Below are positions 57,181-64,000 of a stretch of 64,000 bases of DNA, in pieces. Numbering within the stretch: position 1 is the stretch's first letter; each line of letters opens with the position of its first letter. Both the position numbers and the translations under genes were made by a program. The stretch lies in contig CAXBLY010000002.1 of NCBI GenBank assembly GCA_963976865.1, positions 325,482 through 389,481 of the forward strand. The letters run 5' to 3'. Source of the DNA: UBA1858 sp963976865 (GTDB lineage Bacteria > Pseudomonadota > Gammaproteobacteria > UBA4575). The notes beneath the pieces are model-generated. The model was not told where the DNA came from. It worked only from the letters and a program-made list of their open reading frames with translations, and made no database searches.

Positions 57181-57665
57181 TAATTCCATACAGGTTTAGT
57201 AAATGTATCTAAAGTTTTTAAATTAGTAGAGCTTGCATCAAAACAAATCTCATTATTACTAATTGCACTCTTATAAAACACTATATGACTGTCTTTAAAT
57301 CTGAATTGACCTTTGTAATACCATTTGTCATTTTTTCTAAAATTTTCAGACTCAGTGACTTCTTCCATTACATTTGTTGGAAAGAATTTATCGACAGAGC
57401 AATACTTAGAGTCTGATAGCTTAATTTCAAGATAATCTAGTTCTGCATCATTTTTTATATCACATGTAATTCTAATATAGTCATCAATAATCGATTGTCT
57501 GCTATGTAGTCTACATATTCCAGGAAGTTCTAAGTTCTCATTAAAAACAAGTATTCTTGTTTCACTTCTGGAGTTATTTTCCGAATTTGTCAGCGTATCT
57601 TGCTTATTACAGCCAATTAAAATACTAATTATTAGCACACTAGTAATTGCTAAGTAATTCATCAT
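57180..57665 (-). CDS. Putative lipoprotein, unknown (161 aa)
   Basis: 161 aa from ATG 57665 (a TTG four codons earlier is also open). The signal ends in SILIGC, a lipobox (near residue 18). The mature part is polar, with three further cysteines and many Asn, Ser and Asp. No family is recognised. It lies between palindrome copies 4 and 5. Confidence 0.55.
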   Translation of the reverse strand: MMNYLAITSVLIISILIGCNKQDTLTNSENNSRSETRILVFNENLELPGICRLHSRQSIIDDYIRITCDIKNDAELDYLEIKLSDSKYCSVDKFFPTNVMEEVTESENFRKNDKWYYKGQFRFKDSHIVFYKSAISNNEICFDASSTNLKTLDTFTKPVWN

Positions 57666-57723
57666 TGTTAAATTCAAATATAGTTTTCTTGTCTCTGGAG
57701 AAGAATATTATCAGAAAAACGTT

Positions 57724-57752
57724 AATGTCCGCTTAGGGTCGGAAGCAGTCGT
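57724..57752. repeat. 30-bp palindromic element, copy 5
   Basis: AATGTCCGCTTAGGGTCG then GAAGCAGTCGT; the centre reads GGGTC rather than GAGCC or GGCGC. Confidence 0.6.
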
Positions 57753-57805
57753 AGAATATCACGTAATATTAGCATTCTCAAATATACTGATATAGAATCA
57801 TTCCT

Positions 57806-57834
57806 GATGTCGGCTAACGACCCATAGCCGACGT
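57806..57834. repeat. 30-bp palindromic element, copy 6
   Basis: ATGTCGGCTAACGACCC then ATAGCCGACGTT; nine of ten arm bases pair. It is followed directly by GTTAAGC. Confidence 0.6.
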
Positions 57835-57891
57835 TAAGCTGATTCTGTTAAGCGGGTCCGTATTTGCTCATTTCAATATTCAAGCAACGCT

Positions 57892-57919
57892 CTTTAACTG
57901 TTAAAGTTATCAATAACTT
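57892..57919. promoter_or_regulatory. Two overlapping inverted repeats
   Basis: CTTTAAC-T-GTTAAAG (57892-57906) overlaps AAGTTAT-CA-ATAACTT (57904-57919). Both are perfect over seven bases. They lie about 80 bp upstream of the gene at 57995, where an operator would fit. Confidence 0.4.
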
Positions 57920-57994
57920 GTGGAATCACATTAGTGGTTTCTAATAATGATATATGGACCGAGGGGGTCCGTTTAGTAACTGTTATACATAACA

Positions 57995-58369
57995 ATGAAT
58001 GAGAGCGAACTAATTAAATTATCAATAGATAAAGCAAGACAAGATAGATACCTGCAATTACTATTGAAACCAAAAAAAAGAAAAGAGTTGCTTGATAAAT
58101 TGAATCACAACCCACCTTTGTGTTCAAAAAACACCAAGTGGTTATCGTCTTTCAATGATGTTCTAGCAATTCTAAATATTAACCCAAGGATTGAAGTGCG
58201 CTTAATTTCATCAGCACCCGAACTTGATGGTAAATTAATGACTTTTAATAAAGCAGTAGAAGAAGTGCCTTATTATGACTGGGGTACAATTATTGGCATT
58301 TCATCTACGCTTGCTATTTATTACGGAGAGGCCGGAGAACGTGCGGCAATTATTACTAAAAACGTATAA
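57995..58369 (+). CDS. Unknown protein in an integron-type cassette (124 aa)
   Basis: 124 aa, ATG 57995. No signal or membrane segment. The first half is Lys-rich and helical (KARQDRYLQLLLKPKKRKEL), the second half beta-rich (PRIEVRLISSAPELDGKL). No family is recognised. The start lies 12 bases after the border GTTATAC. The stop TAA falls inside GTATAAC, the R'' box of the attC-like site that follows. This tight packing is usual for integron cassettes. Confidence 0.7.
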   Translation: MNESELIKLSIDKARQDRYLQLLLKPKKRKELLDKLNHNPPLCSKNTKWLSSFNDVLAILNINPRIEVRLISSAPELDGKLMTFNKAVEEVPYYDWGTIIGISSTLAIYYGEAGERAAIITKNV

Positions 58370-58426
58370 CAAATCACTCAACCGGACGCCCGCTAACGCG
58401 GCCGCCTATTAGCTCAACCGTTATGT
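58364..58426 (+). repeat. attC-like recombination site 1
   Basis: 63 bp: R'' GTATAAC (58364-58370), then AAATCACTCAACCGG, a GC-rich core (CGCCCGCTAACGCGGC), TAGCTCAACC and R' GTTATGT (58420-58426). R'' is the exact complement of GTTATAC at the unit's left end (57982-57988), as required for an excised circular cassette. Confidence 0.72.
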
Positions 58427-58444
58427 GTAATAGAGAGTAATAAT

Positions 58445-58987
58445 TTGTCTCCTGAAGATATCAAGAATCTAACAGAAACTGTCGCATCCTCTATCGGTAC
58501 TCAACCGATTAATTGGCTGCCACTGTTATTGGCAGCGTTGTTAGGTTCCTTGGTAGCCTTCTTACCCACGTTCGTACTTGAGTGTTACAGAGACCATAAG
58601 TTTTCAAAACGCATTTTAATTGCCTTGCTTGCTGAGATTTCGGCACTAATAGAAATAGCGGAACGAAGAAAATATCAAGAATCGATCAGGGAAGTTATCA
58701 GCTACTTGGCCACTCAACCCGAAGGAACTGCGTATACTTTTACCGTAAAAGTCCCAGATCATTATTCAAGAATATTTCAATCAAATTGCGAAAACATTGG
58801 AGCAATAAAAAAAGAGTACGCTAAAAAAATTATTCAATTTCATCAATTAGTAGATGCAGTAGTTCAAGACATCAAACCAGGCGGAATAGTAAGCAATGGG
58901 GCAACGATAGAGGTATTCAAAGAATTGGATGAGATTTTCACACAAGCACTTCAAGTGGGTTCTGAATTAGCTGCTAAAAAAGTATGA
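58445..58987 (+). CDS. Unknown membrane-anchored protein in a second cassette (180 aa)
   Basis: 180 aa. The frame contains no internal Met, so TTG 58445 is the likely start, with AGAG upstream. One membrane helix (about residues 25-45, WLPLLLAALLGSLVAFLPTF) is followed by a helical, charged domain (ALLAEISALIEIAERRKYQ). No family is recognised. The gene lies wholly between the two attC-like sites, as in a gene cassette. Confidence 0.65.
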   Translation: MSPEDIKNLTETVASSIGTQPINWLPLLLAALLGSLVAFLPTFVLECYRDHKFSKRILIALLAEISALIEIAERRKYQESIREVISYLATQPEGTAYTFTVKVPDHYSRIFQSNCENIGAIKKEYAKKIIQFHQLVDAVVQDIKPGGIVSNGATIEVFKELDEIFTQALQVGSELAAKKV

Positions 58988-59000
58988 AATTATTAATTAC

Positions 59001-59047
59001 ACATAATAAATCACACAACTGGTCACCCGCTAGCTCGACCGTTAAAC
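59001..59047 (+). repeat. attC-like recombination site 2 (shortened)
   Basis: 47 bp: ACATAAT (59001-59007), AAATCACACAACTGG, then CACCCGCTAGCTCGACC and R' GTTAAAC (59041-59047). It aligns with site 1 but lacks about 16 core bases. ACATAAT matches the complement of this unit's left end (GTTATGT) in six of seven bases. Confidence 0.62.
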
Positions 59048-59074
59048 GACAGCTATTGAGCCGTAAACAGACAT
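59048..59074. repeat. 30-bp palindromic element, copy 7 (degenerate)
   Basis: GACAGCTATTGAGCCG then TAAACAGACAT, directly abutting attC-like site 2 on its right. Confidence 0.55.
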
Positions 59075-59082
59075 AATTCTGT

Positions 59083-59487
59083 ATGTTGCGCGTAATTCAA
59101 ATATTTCGCTGGATACTTATAATACCTGCTGCAATAGTTGGTTGGTACACCGCGCTTTTATTTGGAATATTTCTGATGAGTACTGCAGAGAGATTGTGTC
59201 CAGAACATTTAATCGTATCAGGCGAATGTATTGCAAAGTGGTATAATTTATTAGTCGATGCAATGATTCTGGTCGGTGCCGGACTAAGCGCAGTTTTAAC
59301 AATACTGTTTGCTGTCATTGCAGCTCCCAATAAGAAATATATTGTCTCTCAAATTATTTTTATTTCAGGCGCAATTGTCGCAACTGTAATTTTAATGTCT
59401 TCTGTATCATGGGGTCCTTATTTGTGGGCTATTACTTTTGGATTAATCACACTTATTCAAGTTAAGAAACATGTTGAGGGAAATTAA
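59083..59487 (+). CDS. Small multi-helix membrane protein, unknown (134 aa)
   Basis: 134 aa, ATG 59083. Four membrane helices are likely (WILIIPAAIVGWYTALLFGIF, VDAMILVGAGLSAVLTILFAV, IIFISGAIVATVILMSS, and LWAITFGLITLIQV). A short loop holds two cysteines between helices 1 and 2. No family is recognised. The stop TAA touches palindrome copy 8. No attC-like site follows, unlike the two units before. Confidence 0.6.
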   Translation: MLRVIQIFRWILIIPAAIVGWYTALLFGIFLMSTAERLCPEHLIVSGECIAKWYNLLVDAMILVGAGLSAVLTILFAVIAAPNKKYIVSQIIFISGAIVATVILMSSVSWGPYLWAITFGLITLIQVKKHVEGN

Positions 59488-59517
59488 ATGACCGCTATTG
59501 AGCCGAAAGCTGACATT
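59487..59517. repeat. 30-bp palindromic element, copy 8
   Basis: AATGACCGCTATTGAGCC then GAAAGCTGACATT. It begins on the last base of the preceding stop codon. Confidence 0.75.
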
Positions 59518-59530
59518 ATAGAAACGTAGA

Positions 59531-59848
59531 ATGAAATTTTTATTATTCACAGCTATAACTATATTCCTCTATTTGGTAATGTCATGGCTTACATTGCGAA
59601 ATGAATCTTGTAAATCTAAAGCAGTAATTAGCTTTTTAGGCTCAAGCTTAATTTCGTTGGTTATATTGAGTGTAAGTTTTAAGATTAATTTATTCTTTTC
59701 GTTATTCGTCGTTGTTTTGATATTGGTAATTTCTCTATATATAGAAACTATCAGAAAAGAAAGCAATGGGAGATTAATAAAAAATGGAGTATTTGGTGGT
59801 TTTTGGTTATCAATCCCTATGTATGTGTATCTTGCTAGTCATACATGA
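59531..59848 (+). CDS. Small membrane protein, unknown (105 aa)
   Basis: 105 aa, ATG 59531, 14 nt after palindrome copy 8. Three or four membrane helices (FLLFTAITIFLYLVMSWL; a SLISLVILSVSF stretch; FFSLFVVVLILVISLYI; and FWLSIPMYVYL at the end). No family is recognised. It lies between copies 8 and 9. Confidence 0.55.
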   Translation: MKFLLFTAITIFLYLVMSWLTLRNESCKSKAVISFLGSSLISLVILSVSFKINLFFSLFVVVLILVISLYIETIRKESNGRLIKNGVFGGFWLSIPMYVYLASHT

Positions 59849-59861
59849 CAAGTAACCCGCT

Positions 59862-59890
59862 AATGTCCGCTATTGAGCCGAAATGAGACA
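59862..59890. repeat. 30-bp palindromic element, copy 9
   Basis: AATGTCCGCTATTGAGCC then GAAATGAGACA. Its right end touches the ATG of the next gene (59891). A TTG inside it should not be taken as that gene's start. Confidence 0.7.
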
Positions 59891-60265
59891 ATGAATAGAT
59901 TAGCTATTGCTGTTGTTTGTGTGGTGCTATTAACAAATTGTAGCGATCCAAATATACGATGTGAAAATCAAGAAGAAGCTTATCTTATTGCTGAACTATA
60001 TTTTGCAGGTCGTCAAGATAAGTTACCACACATGGGAGGATTAGTTGCTGGATATTCATCCAAAGACACACAGGTTACCTACTTGGGCGAATGCACACAT
60101 AAAGTTCAATCTGTGGTTACAGAAAATAATAAAAACTTACGCCCCATCTTTATGACTTTTGAAGCAGTAGTTGTAAATGATTATGGCAGTGAGAATTGGA
60201 AACTTAAGTTTCTTGAAGTTAAAGATTCAAATGGAAAGGTTCTTATTACTGAGAAGAATGAATGA
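59891..60265 (+). CDS. Putative lipoprotein, unknown (124 aa)
   Basis: 124 aa from ATG 59891, which follows palindrome copy 9; an earlier TTG lies within the repeat. The signal ends in LLTNC (Cys17), a lipobox. The mature part has two more cysteines and mixed alpha/beta character (AYLIAELYFAGRQDKLPHMGG). No family is recognised. Its TGA stop lies in palindrome copy 10. Confidence 0.6.
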   Translation: MNRLAIAVVCVVLLTNCSDPNIRCENQEEAYLIAELYFAGRQDKLPHMGGLVAGYSSKDTQVTYLGECTHKVQSVVTENNKNLRPIFMTFEAVVVNDYGSENWKLKFLEVKDSNGKVLITEKNE

Positions 60266-60290
60266 CCGCTTTTGCGCCGAAAGCGGACAT
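60261..60290. repeat. 30-bp palindromic element, copy 10
   Basis: AATGACCGCTTTTGCGCC then GAAAGCGGACAT; one of the best-kept copies, with arms pairing almost fully. It supplies the stop TGA of the preceding gene. Confidence 0.78.
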
Positions 60291-60363
60291 AGAAATGGAG
60301 CAATTTAAAAACTTTATCTGGACAAGGTAATATTCTCAGTCACACTCCCACTTTCATCCTTCT

Positions 60364-60440
60364 TGGCGCGCCCGGAGAGATTCGAACTCCCGACCACCTG
60401 GTTCGAAGCCAGGTACTCTATCCAGCTGAGCTACGGGCGC
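60364..60440 (-). tRNA. tRNA-Arg (anticodon TCG)
   Basis: 77 nt including an encoded CCA. Acceptor arm GCGCCCG/CGGGCGC, D-arm region AGCTCAGCTGGATAGAG, anticodon stem CCTGG/CCAGG with loop CTTCGAA (anticodon TCG, reads CGA), and T-arm with GTTCGAAT. All arms pair. It lies at the right edge of the palindrome and cassette region. Confidence 0.95.
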
Positions 60441-60540
60441 ATGTGAGGTTGGAGCGTGGGATTATACAGTTAACCCCACACTGAGCATAGACAAGATTAA
60501 CTGGAAAAACATGTAGCCAAATTAGATGGCAATGTGATGC

Positions 60541-63500
60541 TTACTTGATAATGGACAGACTTTGTACTTTTTCCAATAATGTATCTTCAACAAATGGTTT
60601 TGTCAGATACTCATTGACACCAATTGATTTAGCTTCCTGGCGATGTTTTTCTGTAGTACGAGAAGTCAGCATGATGATGGGAATATCCTTGGTTTCATCG
60701 TGAGACCGAATGTAGGAAGTTAACTCCAGACCATTCATACGTGGCATTTCCAGGTCTGTTAACAATAGTGTTGGTGAATGATCCCGCATTATCTCTATCG
60801 CCTCCACACCATCTTTAGCTGTAAACACCTGATAGTTCAAATCCTTCATGAATTCAGCAAGCGACCGGCGTGTACTGATCGAATCCTCTACCACAAGCAC
60901 ACTCGCCTGATAAGTTTCCTCGAGATCTATTGTGTTGTCGATGTTAAGTTTTCCAATCACGTTAGAATGCTGGGATAGCAAGTCAGCCACATCAACAACA
61001 GGTGCAATGTCACCATTACCGAGCACTGTTGCTCCAACCAAACCTACTACTTTTGGCAGATAGTGACTGATCGGCTTGATAATAATATCCCGCACACTTT
61101 GTATCTCACTCACAAGGACTACTTTCTTCTGGCCAGCAAATTCATTTACCAGTAATGCTGTATAGCCTTGTTGCTTGTTTGAGGGTGAAGTCAAACGCAT
61201 GTTTAGCAACTGTTCCAGGTGTACCGCGGGGAATACTTCATCTTCTACTTCCAGCATTAACCCCTGCTCGGTTTCTTTCAGCTTGTCAGGATTCACCTGC
61301 AGTATTTCTTCAATGCCACTTGCCGATACAGCCATTGAACCCGATATGGCAGGGATCAGCAGTGCGTGCGCTGTTAACAAAGACACCGGCAAAGACAGTT
61401 CTACATCCATGCCTTTATTCAGTTCTGAGTTGATTACAATTGAACCATTCAGTTCCTTTATATTGGAGTAGACCACATCCATACCTACACCGCGCCCTGA
61501 AAGCTGAGTCACTTCATTTCGCGTAGAAAAACCATGCTGCATAATGATTTGATGAATTTCCTCATTTGAAAGCTCCCGATCATTAAGGATCATCCCTTTA
61601 TCAATCGCTCGTGCTTTTATTGCTTCTGTATCCAGCCCTTTTCCATCGTCATGACATTTAATCTCAAGTCTTTCACCGACATGAGCGAAGGTGAGTTTTA
61701 TCATTCCAGGTAAAGGCTTGCCACATGCTTCGCGGACTTCGTTTGTTTCTATGCCATGATCAACTGCATTACGCAGCAGGTGCATGAGAGGGTCGATCAG
61801 ATTATTCAAAATCTTGCTATCCAGTAGCGTATCAACACCCTGCACTTCCAGCTCTATCGATTTGCCACTGATTTTAGCTGCCTGGCGCACACCACGCTTG
61901 AGTCGCGCTACCACTGACTCTACAGGTATCATGCGTGTTTTTAGAATTGCGTATTGATTATCTTTTTGCGCTCTTGTCTGGTCTGCAATAACAGACTCTA
62001 ATGAGAACAGACGATCTTCCAGGTCTTTAATCAGCTCTACCGAGTCAGCGGTCGCCTCAATTAATCGTCTTGAATATGTATGTAATTCGTTATACTGATC
62101 CAGCTCCAGTGAATCAAATTTTTCGTTCTTTTCACCATTCAGGAGTTTGTTGCTGGTGCCCTGAATATCAATCAGATGTTCCAGTTGTTGAGACAATGAA
62201 TAAACATTATCTTTATTCTTTTTGATATCCCGCATACTGGCTAACAGCTTATTGACATTCTCATGCATCTGAGAAGTAGCAATTATGCTCTCACCCGACT
62301 GATTAATGAGATTATCAATCATGTTTGACGGAACCCGCAAAGAGGCATCCTGCATGGCCCTGGATTTATGTTCCTTTTCTTTGGTTTCCGGTTTTTCTTC
62401 ACTCTGGGTAATTTTGCTGCTACTTTCCAACAATGGTTTTTCTACATTGTCTTTAGGTATTCCAAACTCATCAATATAATTGGCCCAGTCCAGAATAACC
62501 TGCAGTGTTTGTACTGCATCGTCGGGTTGCTCTCCCTGCCCTAATAAACATTCTGTCATTTGTTCCAGGCAGTCAGATGCATCGATCAATCCCATGTGCA
62601 GATCAGCACCAGGCTTGGCTTTTGCTTTTAGCAGCGCCTGAAGAATATCTTCGAGATGATGTGTCAGCGTGGCAACACCAACAATGCCCACTGTGTTAGC
62701 AGCACCTTTGATTGTATGTGCAATACGCTGCGTTAACTCCAGCTGAGCCAGGTAATCATCTTTCACTAATTGCTGAATCGCCGCTGAAAACTCTTCAGTC
62801 TGACGTGGAAGTTCCTGCAGCAAGCCATCAAGCAGCTCTGCCTGCACATCATCCGGCACGGTAATATCAACGTCTTGCGATGAAGCTTTAATGATTCGCT
62901 CGTCATCGTCAGTTTTATCAATGTGTATTGTTGAATGAGAGAATGCTTCTTTTAAATCTGTCTTTATGTCTTCACGAATTGTTCTTGCCCATGCGTCATC
63001 AGAAATATAATCAATTGCATTTTGATGAGCTTTCTCATTATGAATATTTTTCAGATAATCATAAATTATAAATGGCCATTGTCTAATACGTTCTTCTGAG
63101 CTGATAATCATTTCAGTGCTGGATTTTTCAAGATCACCGAAATGGAAACCAATTAATTCACATAACTTCTGTAATGCATCCAGGCCGACCATTTCAGCTG
63201 CCGAACCCATACGCTCTATTTGTTCTGAATACAGAGAAACCATGTCCAGCACATCCTGCTCTACTGCTTTATCCTGATGCAGGACAGACAATGTTTCATC
63301 TTGCGAACCTACAACGTCATGAACTTCAGAAAGAATCAAACTGAGCAATTCTTTTTGTTCTTCACCCCAGTCCGGATACTTAAGCAGAATACTATCAACA
63401 GGCTCCAGCTTTTGAATTGGTGCCGGCTTTGGCGGTTCTTTTATTAATTCCTGTTCCAGTACTTTTGGTTTGTTTTCTCGAATTTTATTGGCAATGACAT

Positions 63501-64000
63501 CAACATAGGCTTCAATAATACTTTTCGGTGCTTCCTGCTTTTTCTCGACAGGTTCCAGATAAACCGTTTCAGGCTCATTCGTGGTAGCGGCGCTGTCAGC
63601 TAAGTTGGCAGATGAATTGTCAGGCTGGCATTCAAGATCAACTGCAGTGTCACTAAAATCATTCTCTTCTTCGTCAGATGAGTCAGCCTCACCAGCCACT
63701 TCTGATTTCGTTGCGTCTATTTCATCCAGCTCCTGCGCGGATACTTCAACCTTGTCGACTGAAGAATCAGCATTATCTGCCAGTGCGGATTCTGCAGCAG
63801 ACAGGCCCTTGTCAAAGGCTTCATCATATTCAGGCTCAACAGCATCATCATCTGCGACGAATAATTCGTCTTCCACAGCACTGCGTGCAGAGACTGTTGC
63901 ATCAATTTCGTCCAGCTCCTGCGCAGACACTTCAACCTTGTCGATTGAAGAATCAGCATTATCTGCCAGTGCGGATTCTGCAGCAGACAGGCCCTTGTCA
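60541..64000 (-). CDS. ChpA/PilL-like CheA hybrid kinase (5' end missing)
   Basis: The frame is open to the right edge, so the start lies outside. From the N-terminal side: an acidic region with a 62-residue tandem repeat, a FimL-like helical region, an Hpt domain (RIAHTIKGAANTVGI), a dimer helix, the CheA ATP domain (LMHLLRNAVDHGIE, HDDGKGLD, GRGVGMDVV), a CheW-like domain, and a receiver with acidic VVEDS, Asp in LLTDLEMPRMNG and Lys in LTKPF. This matches the kinase of the Chp/Pil chemosensory system that tunes type IV pili and cAMP. The system's other genes are outside. Confidence 0.9.
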   Translation of the reverse strand, partial: DKGLSAAESALADNADSSIDKVEVSAQELDEIDATVSARSAVEDELFVADDDAVEPEYDEAFDKGLSAAESALADNADSSVDKVEVSAQELDEIDATKSEVAGEADSSDEEENDFSDTAVDLECQPDNSSANLADSAATTNEPETVYLEPVEKKQEAPKSIIEAYVDVIANKIRENKPKVLEQELIKEPPKPAPIQKLEPVDSILLKYPDWGEEQKELLSLILSEVHDVVGSQDETLSVLHQDKAVEQDVLDMVSLYSEQIERMGSAAEMVGLDALQKLCELIGFHFGDLEKSSTEMIISSEERIRQWPFIIYDYLKNIHNEKAHQNAIDYISDDAWARTIREDIKTDLKEAFSHSTIHIDKTDDDERIIKASSQDVDITVPDDVQAELLDGLLQELPRQTEEFSAAIQQLVKDDYLAQLELTQRIAHTIKGAANTVGIVGVATLTHHLEDILQALLKAKAKPGADLHMGLIDASDCLEQMTECLLGQGEQPDDAVQTLQVILDWANYIDEFGIPKDNVEKPLLESSSKITQSEEKPETKEKEHKSRAMQDASLRVPSNMIDNLINQSGESIIATSQMHENVNKLLASMRDIKKNKDNVYSLSQQLEHLIDIQGTSNKLLNGEKNEKFDSLELDQYNELHTYSRRLIEATADSVELIKDLEDRLFSLESVIADQTRAQKDNQYAILKTRMIPVESVVARLKRGVRQAAKISGKSIELEVQGVDTLLDSKILNNLIDPLMHLLRNAVDHGIETNEVREACGKPLPGMIKLTFAHVGERLEIKCHDDGKGLDTEAIKARAIDKGMILNDRELSNEEIHQIIMQHGFSTRNEVTQLSGRGVGMDVVYSNIKELNGSIVINSELNKGMDVELSLPVSLLTAHALLIPAISGSMAVSASGIEEILQVNPDKLKETEQGLMLEVEDEVFPAVHLEQLLNMRLTSPSNKQQGYTALLVNEFAGQKKVVLVSEIQSVRDIIIKPISHYLPKVVGLVGATVLGNGDIAPVVDVADLLSQHSNVIGKLNIDNTIDLEETYQASVLVVEDSISTRRSLAEFMKDLNYQVFTAKDGVEAIEIMRDHSPTLLLTDLEMPRMNGLELTSYIRSHDETKDIPIIMLTSRTTEKHRQEAKSIGVNEYLTKPFVEDTLLEKVQSLSIIK
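63717..64000 (-). repeat. 186-bp tandem repeat inside the CheA-like gene
   Basis: The block encoding KGLSAAESALADNADSS then KVEVSAQELDEIDAT occurs twice, 186 bp (62 codons) apart, with only a few base changes over about 100 bp. The array runs past the window edge, so copy number is unknown. Confidence 0.8.

Larger units (their letters stand above)
57666..57994. other. Gene-free stretch with palindromes and operator-like repeats
   Basis: About 330 bp holding palindrome copies 5 and 6, two GTTAAGC sequences, overlapping inverted repeats at 57892-57919, a GGACC/GGTCC repeat near 57957-57970, and the cassette border GTTATAC at 57982-57988. It likely contains the promoter for the plus-strand genes that follow. 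Confidence 0.5.

Noticed and set aside
57827..57982. An attI site or a geneless cassette at the GTTAAGC pair
   Set aside because: Two GTTAAGC boxes are present, but no matching partner boxes or integrase gene support this.
1..64000. CRISPR arrays, insertion sequences, transposases and rRNA genes
   Set aside because: No regularly spaced identical repeats, transposase-like proteins or rRNA segments were seen on reading both strands.

Overview
The window looks like a chromosomal segment of a free-living, probably marine, gammaproteobacterium that oxidises reduced sulfur. It is AT-rich by eye. This rests on gene content: soxXYA(K) genes, a complete type II secretion system (T2SS), an exosortase/PEP-CTERM exopolysaccharide locus of the XrtA type, an HdfR-like LysR regulator, NAD malic enzyme and a ChpA/PilL-type chemosensory kinase. 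No taxonomic marker gene is present, so genus and species cannot be given.

Layout. 0-4.3 kb (+): the end of a three-part glycosyltransferase, a 46-codon gene behind a hairpin that covers its ribosome site, then soxX-soxY-soxA-soxK-like; no soxZ or soxB is in the window. 4.3-15.2 kb (-): one exopolysaccharide/exosortase operon, in transcription order short Wza-like export protein, outer-membrane barrel, Wzz/GNVR chain-length protein, tyrosine autokinase, ExeA-like ATPase, exosortase-EpsI fusion, WecA/TagO-like sugar-phosphate transferase, PrsT-like TPR lipoprotein. 15.6-18.5 kb: a PAS-GGDEF-EAL protein that may control it through c-di-GMP. 18.6-26.4 kb (-): housekeeping and accessory genes (methyltransferase, DUF2237, DUF389, malic enzyme), a MASE1 kinase with a receiver-only regulator, and two unknown proteins. 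26.5-33.3 kb (-): a secreted di-heme oxidoreductase, a secreted propeller-like protein, an ANTAR antiterminator regulator and a HisKA_2 kinase.

33.4-46.9 kb (-): a full T2SS cluster in transcription order gspA-B, then E-F-G-H-I-J-K-L-M-C/N-D. The prepilin peptidase is not in the window. 46.9-55.4 kb: MgtE, an RpiA homologue lacking catalytic residues, an HdfR-like regulator, MarC, a DUF1704 protease-like protein, OsmC, a Na+/Ca2+ exchanger and two tiny membrane proteins.

55.9-60.3 kb is the clearest accessory region: short unknown genes, mostly lipoproteins or membrane proteins. They are bordered by ten copies of a ~30-bp imperfect palindrome and include two successive units with the end structure of integron gene cassettes, with no integrase in view. 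A tRNA-Arg(TCG) closes the region, and a large CheA-type hybrid (5' end outside the window) fills 60.5-64 kb.

A cross-locus pattern may be new: the exopolysaccharide locus and the T2SS each carry an ExeA-type ATPase plus a partner that begins with the same short amphipathic motif (M-x-x-I-x-x-[AS]-[LI]-x-x-[AT]-x-x-x-R). GspE carries the motif too.
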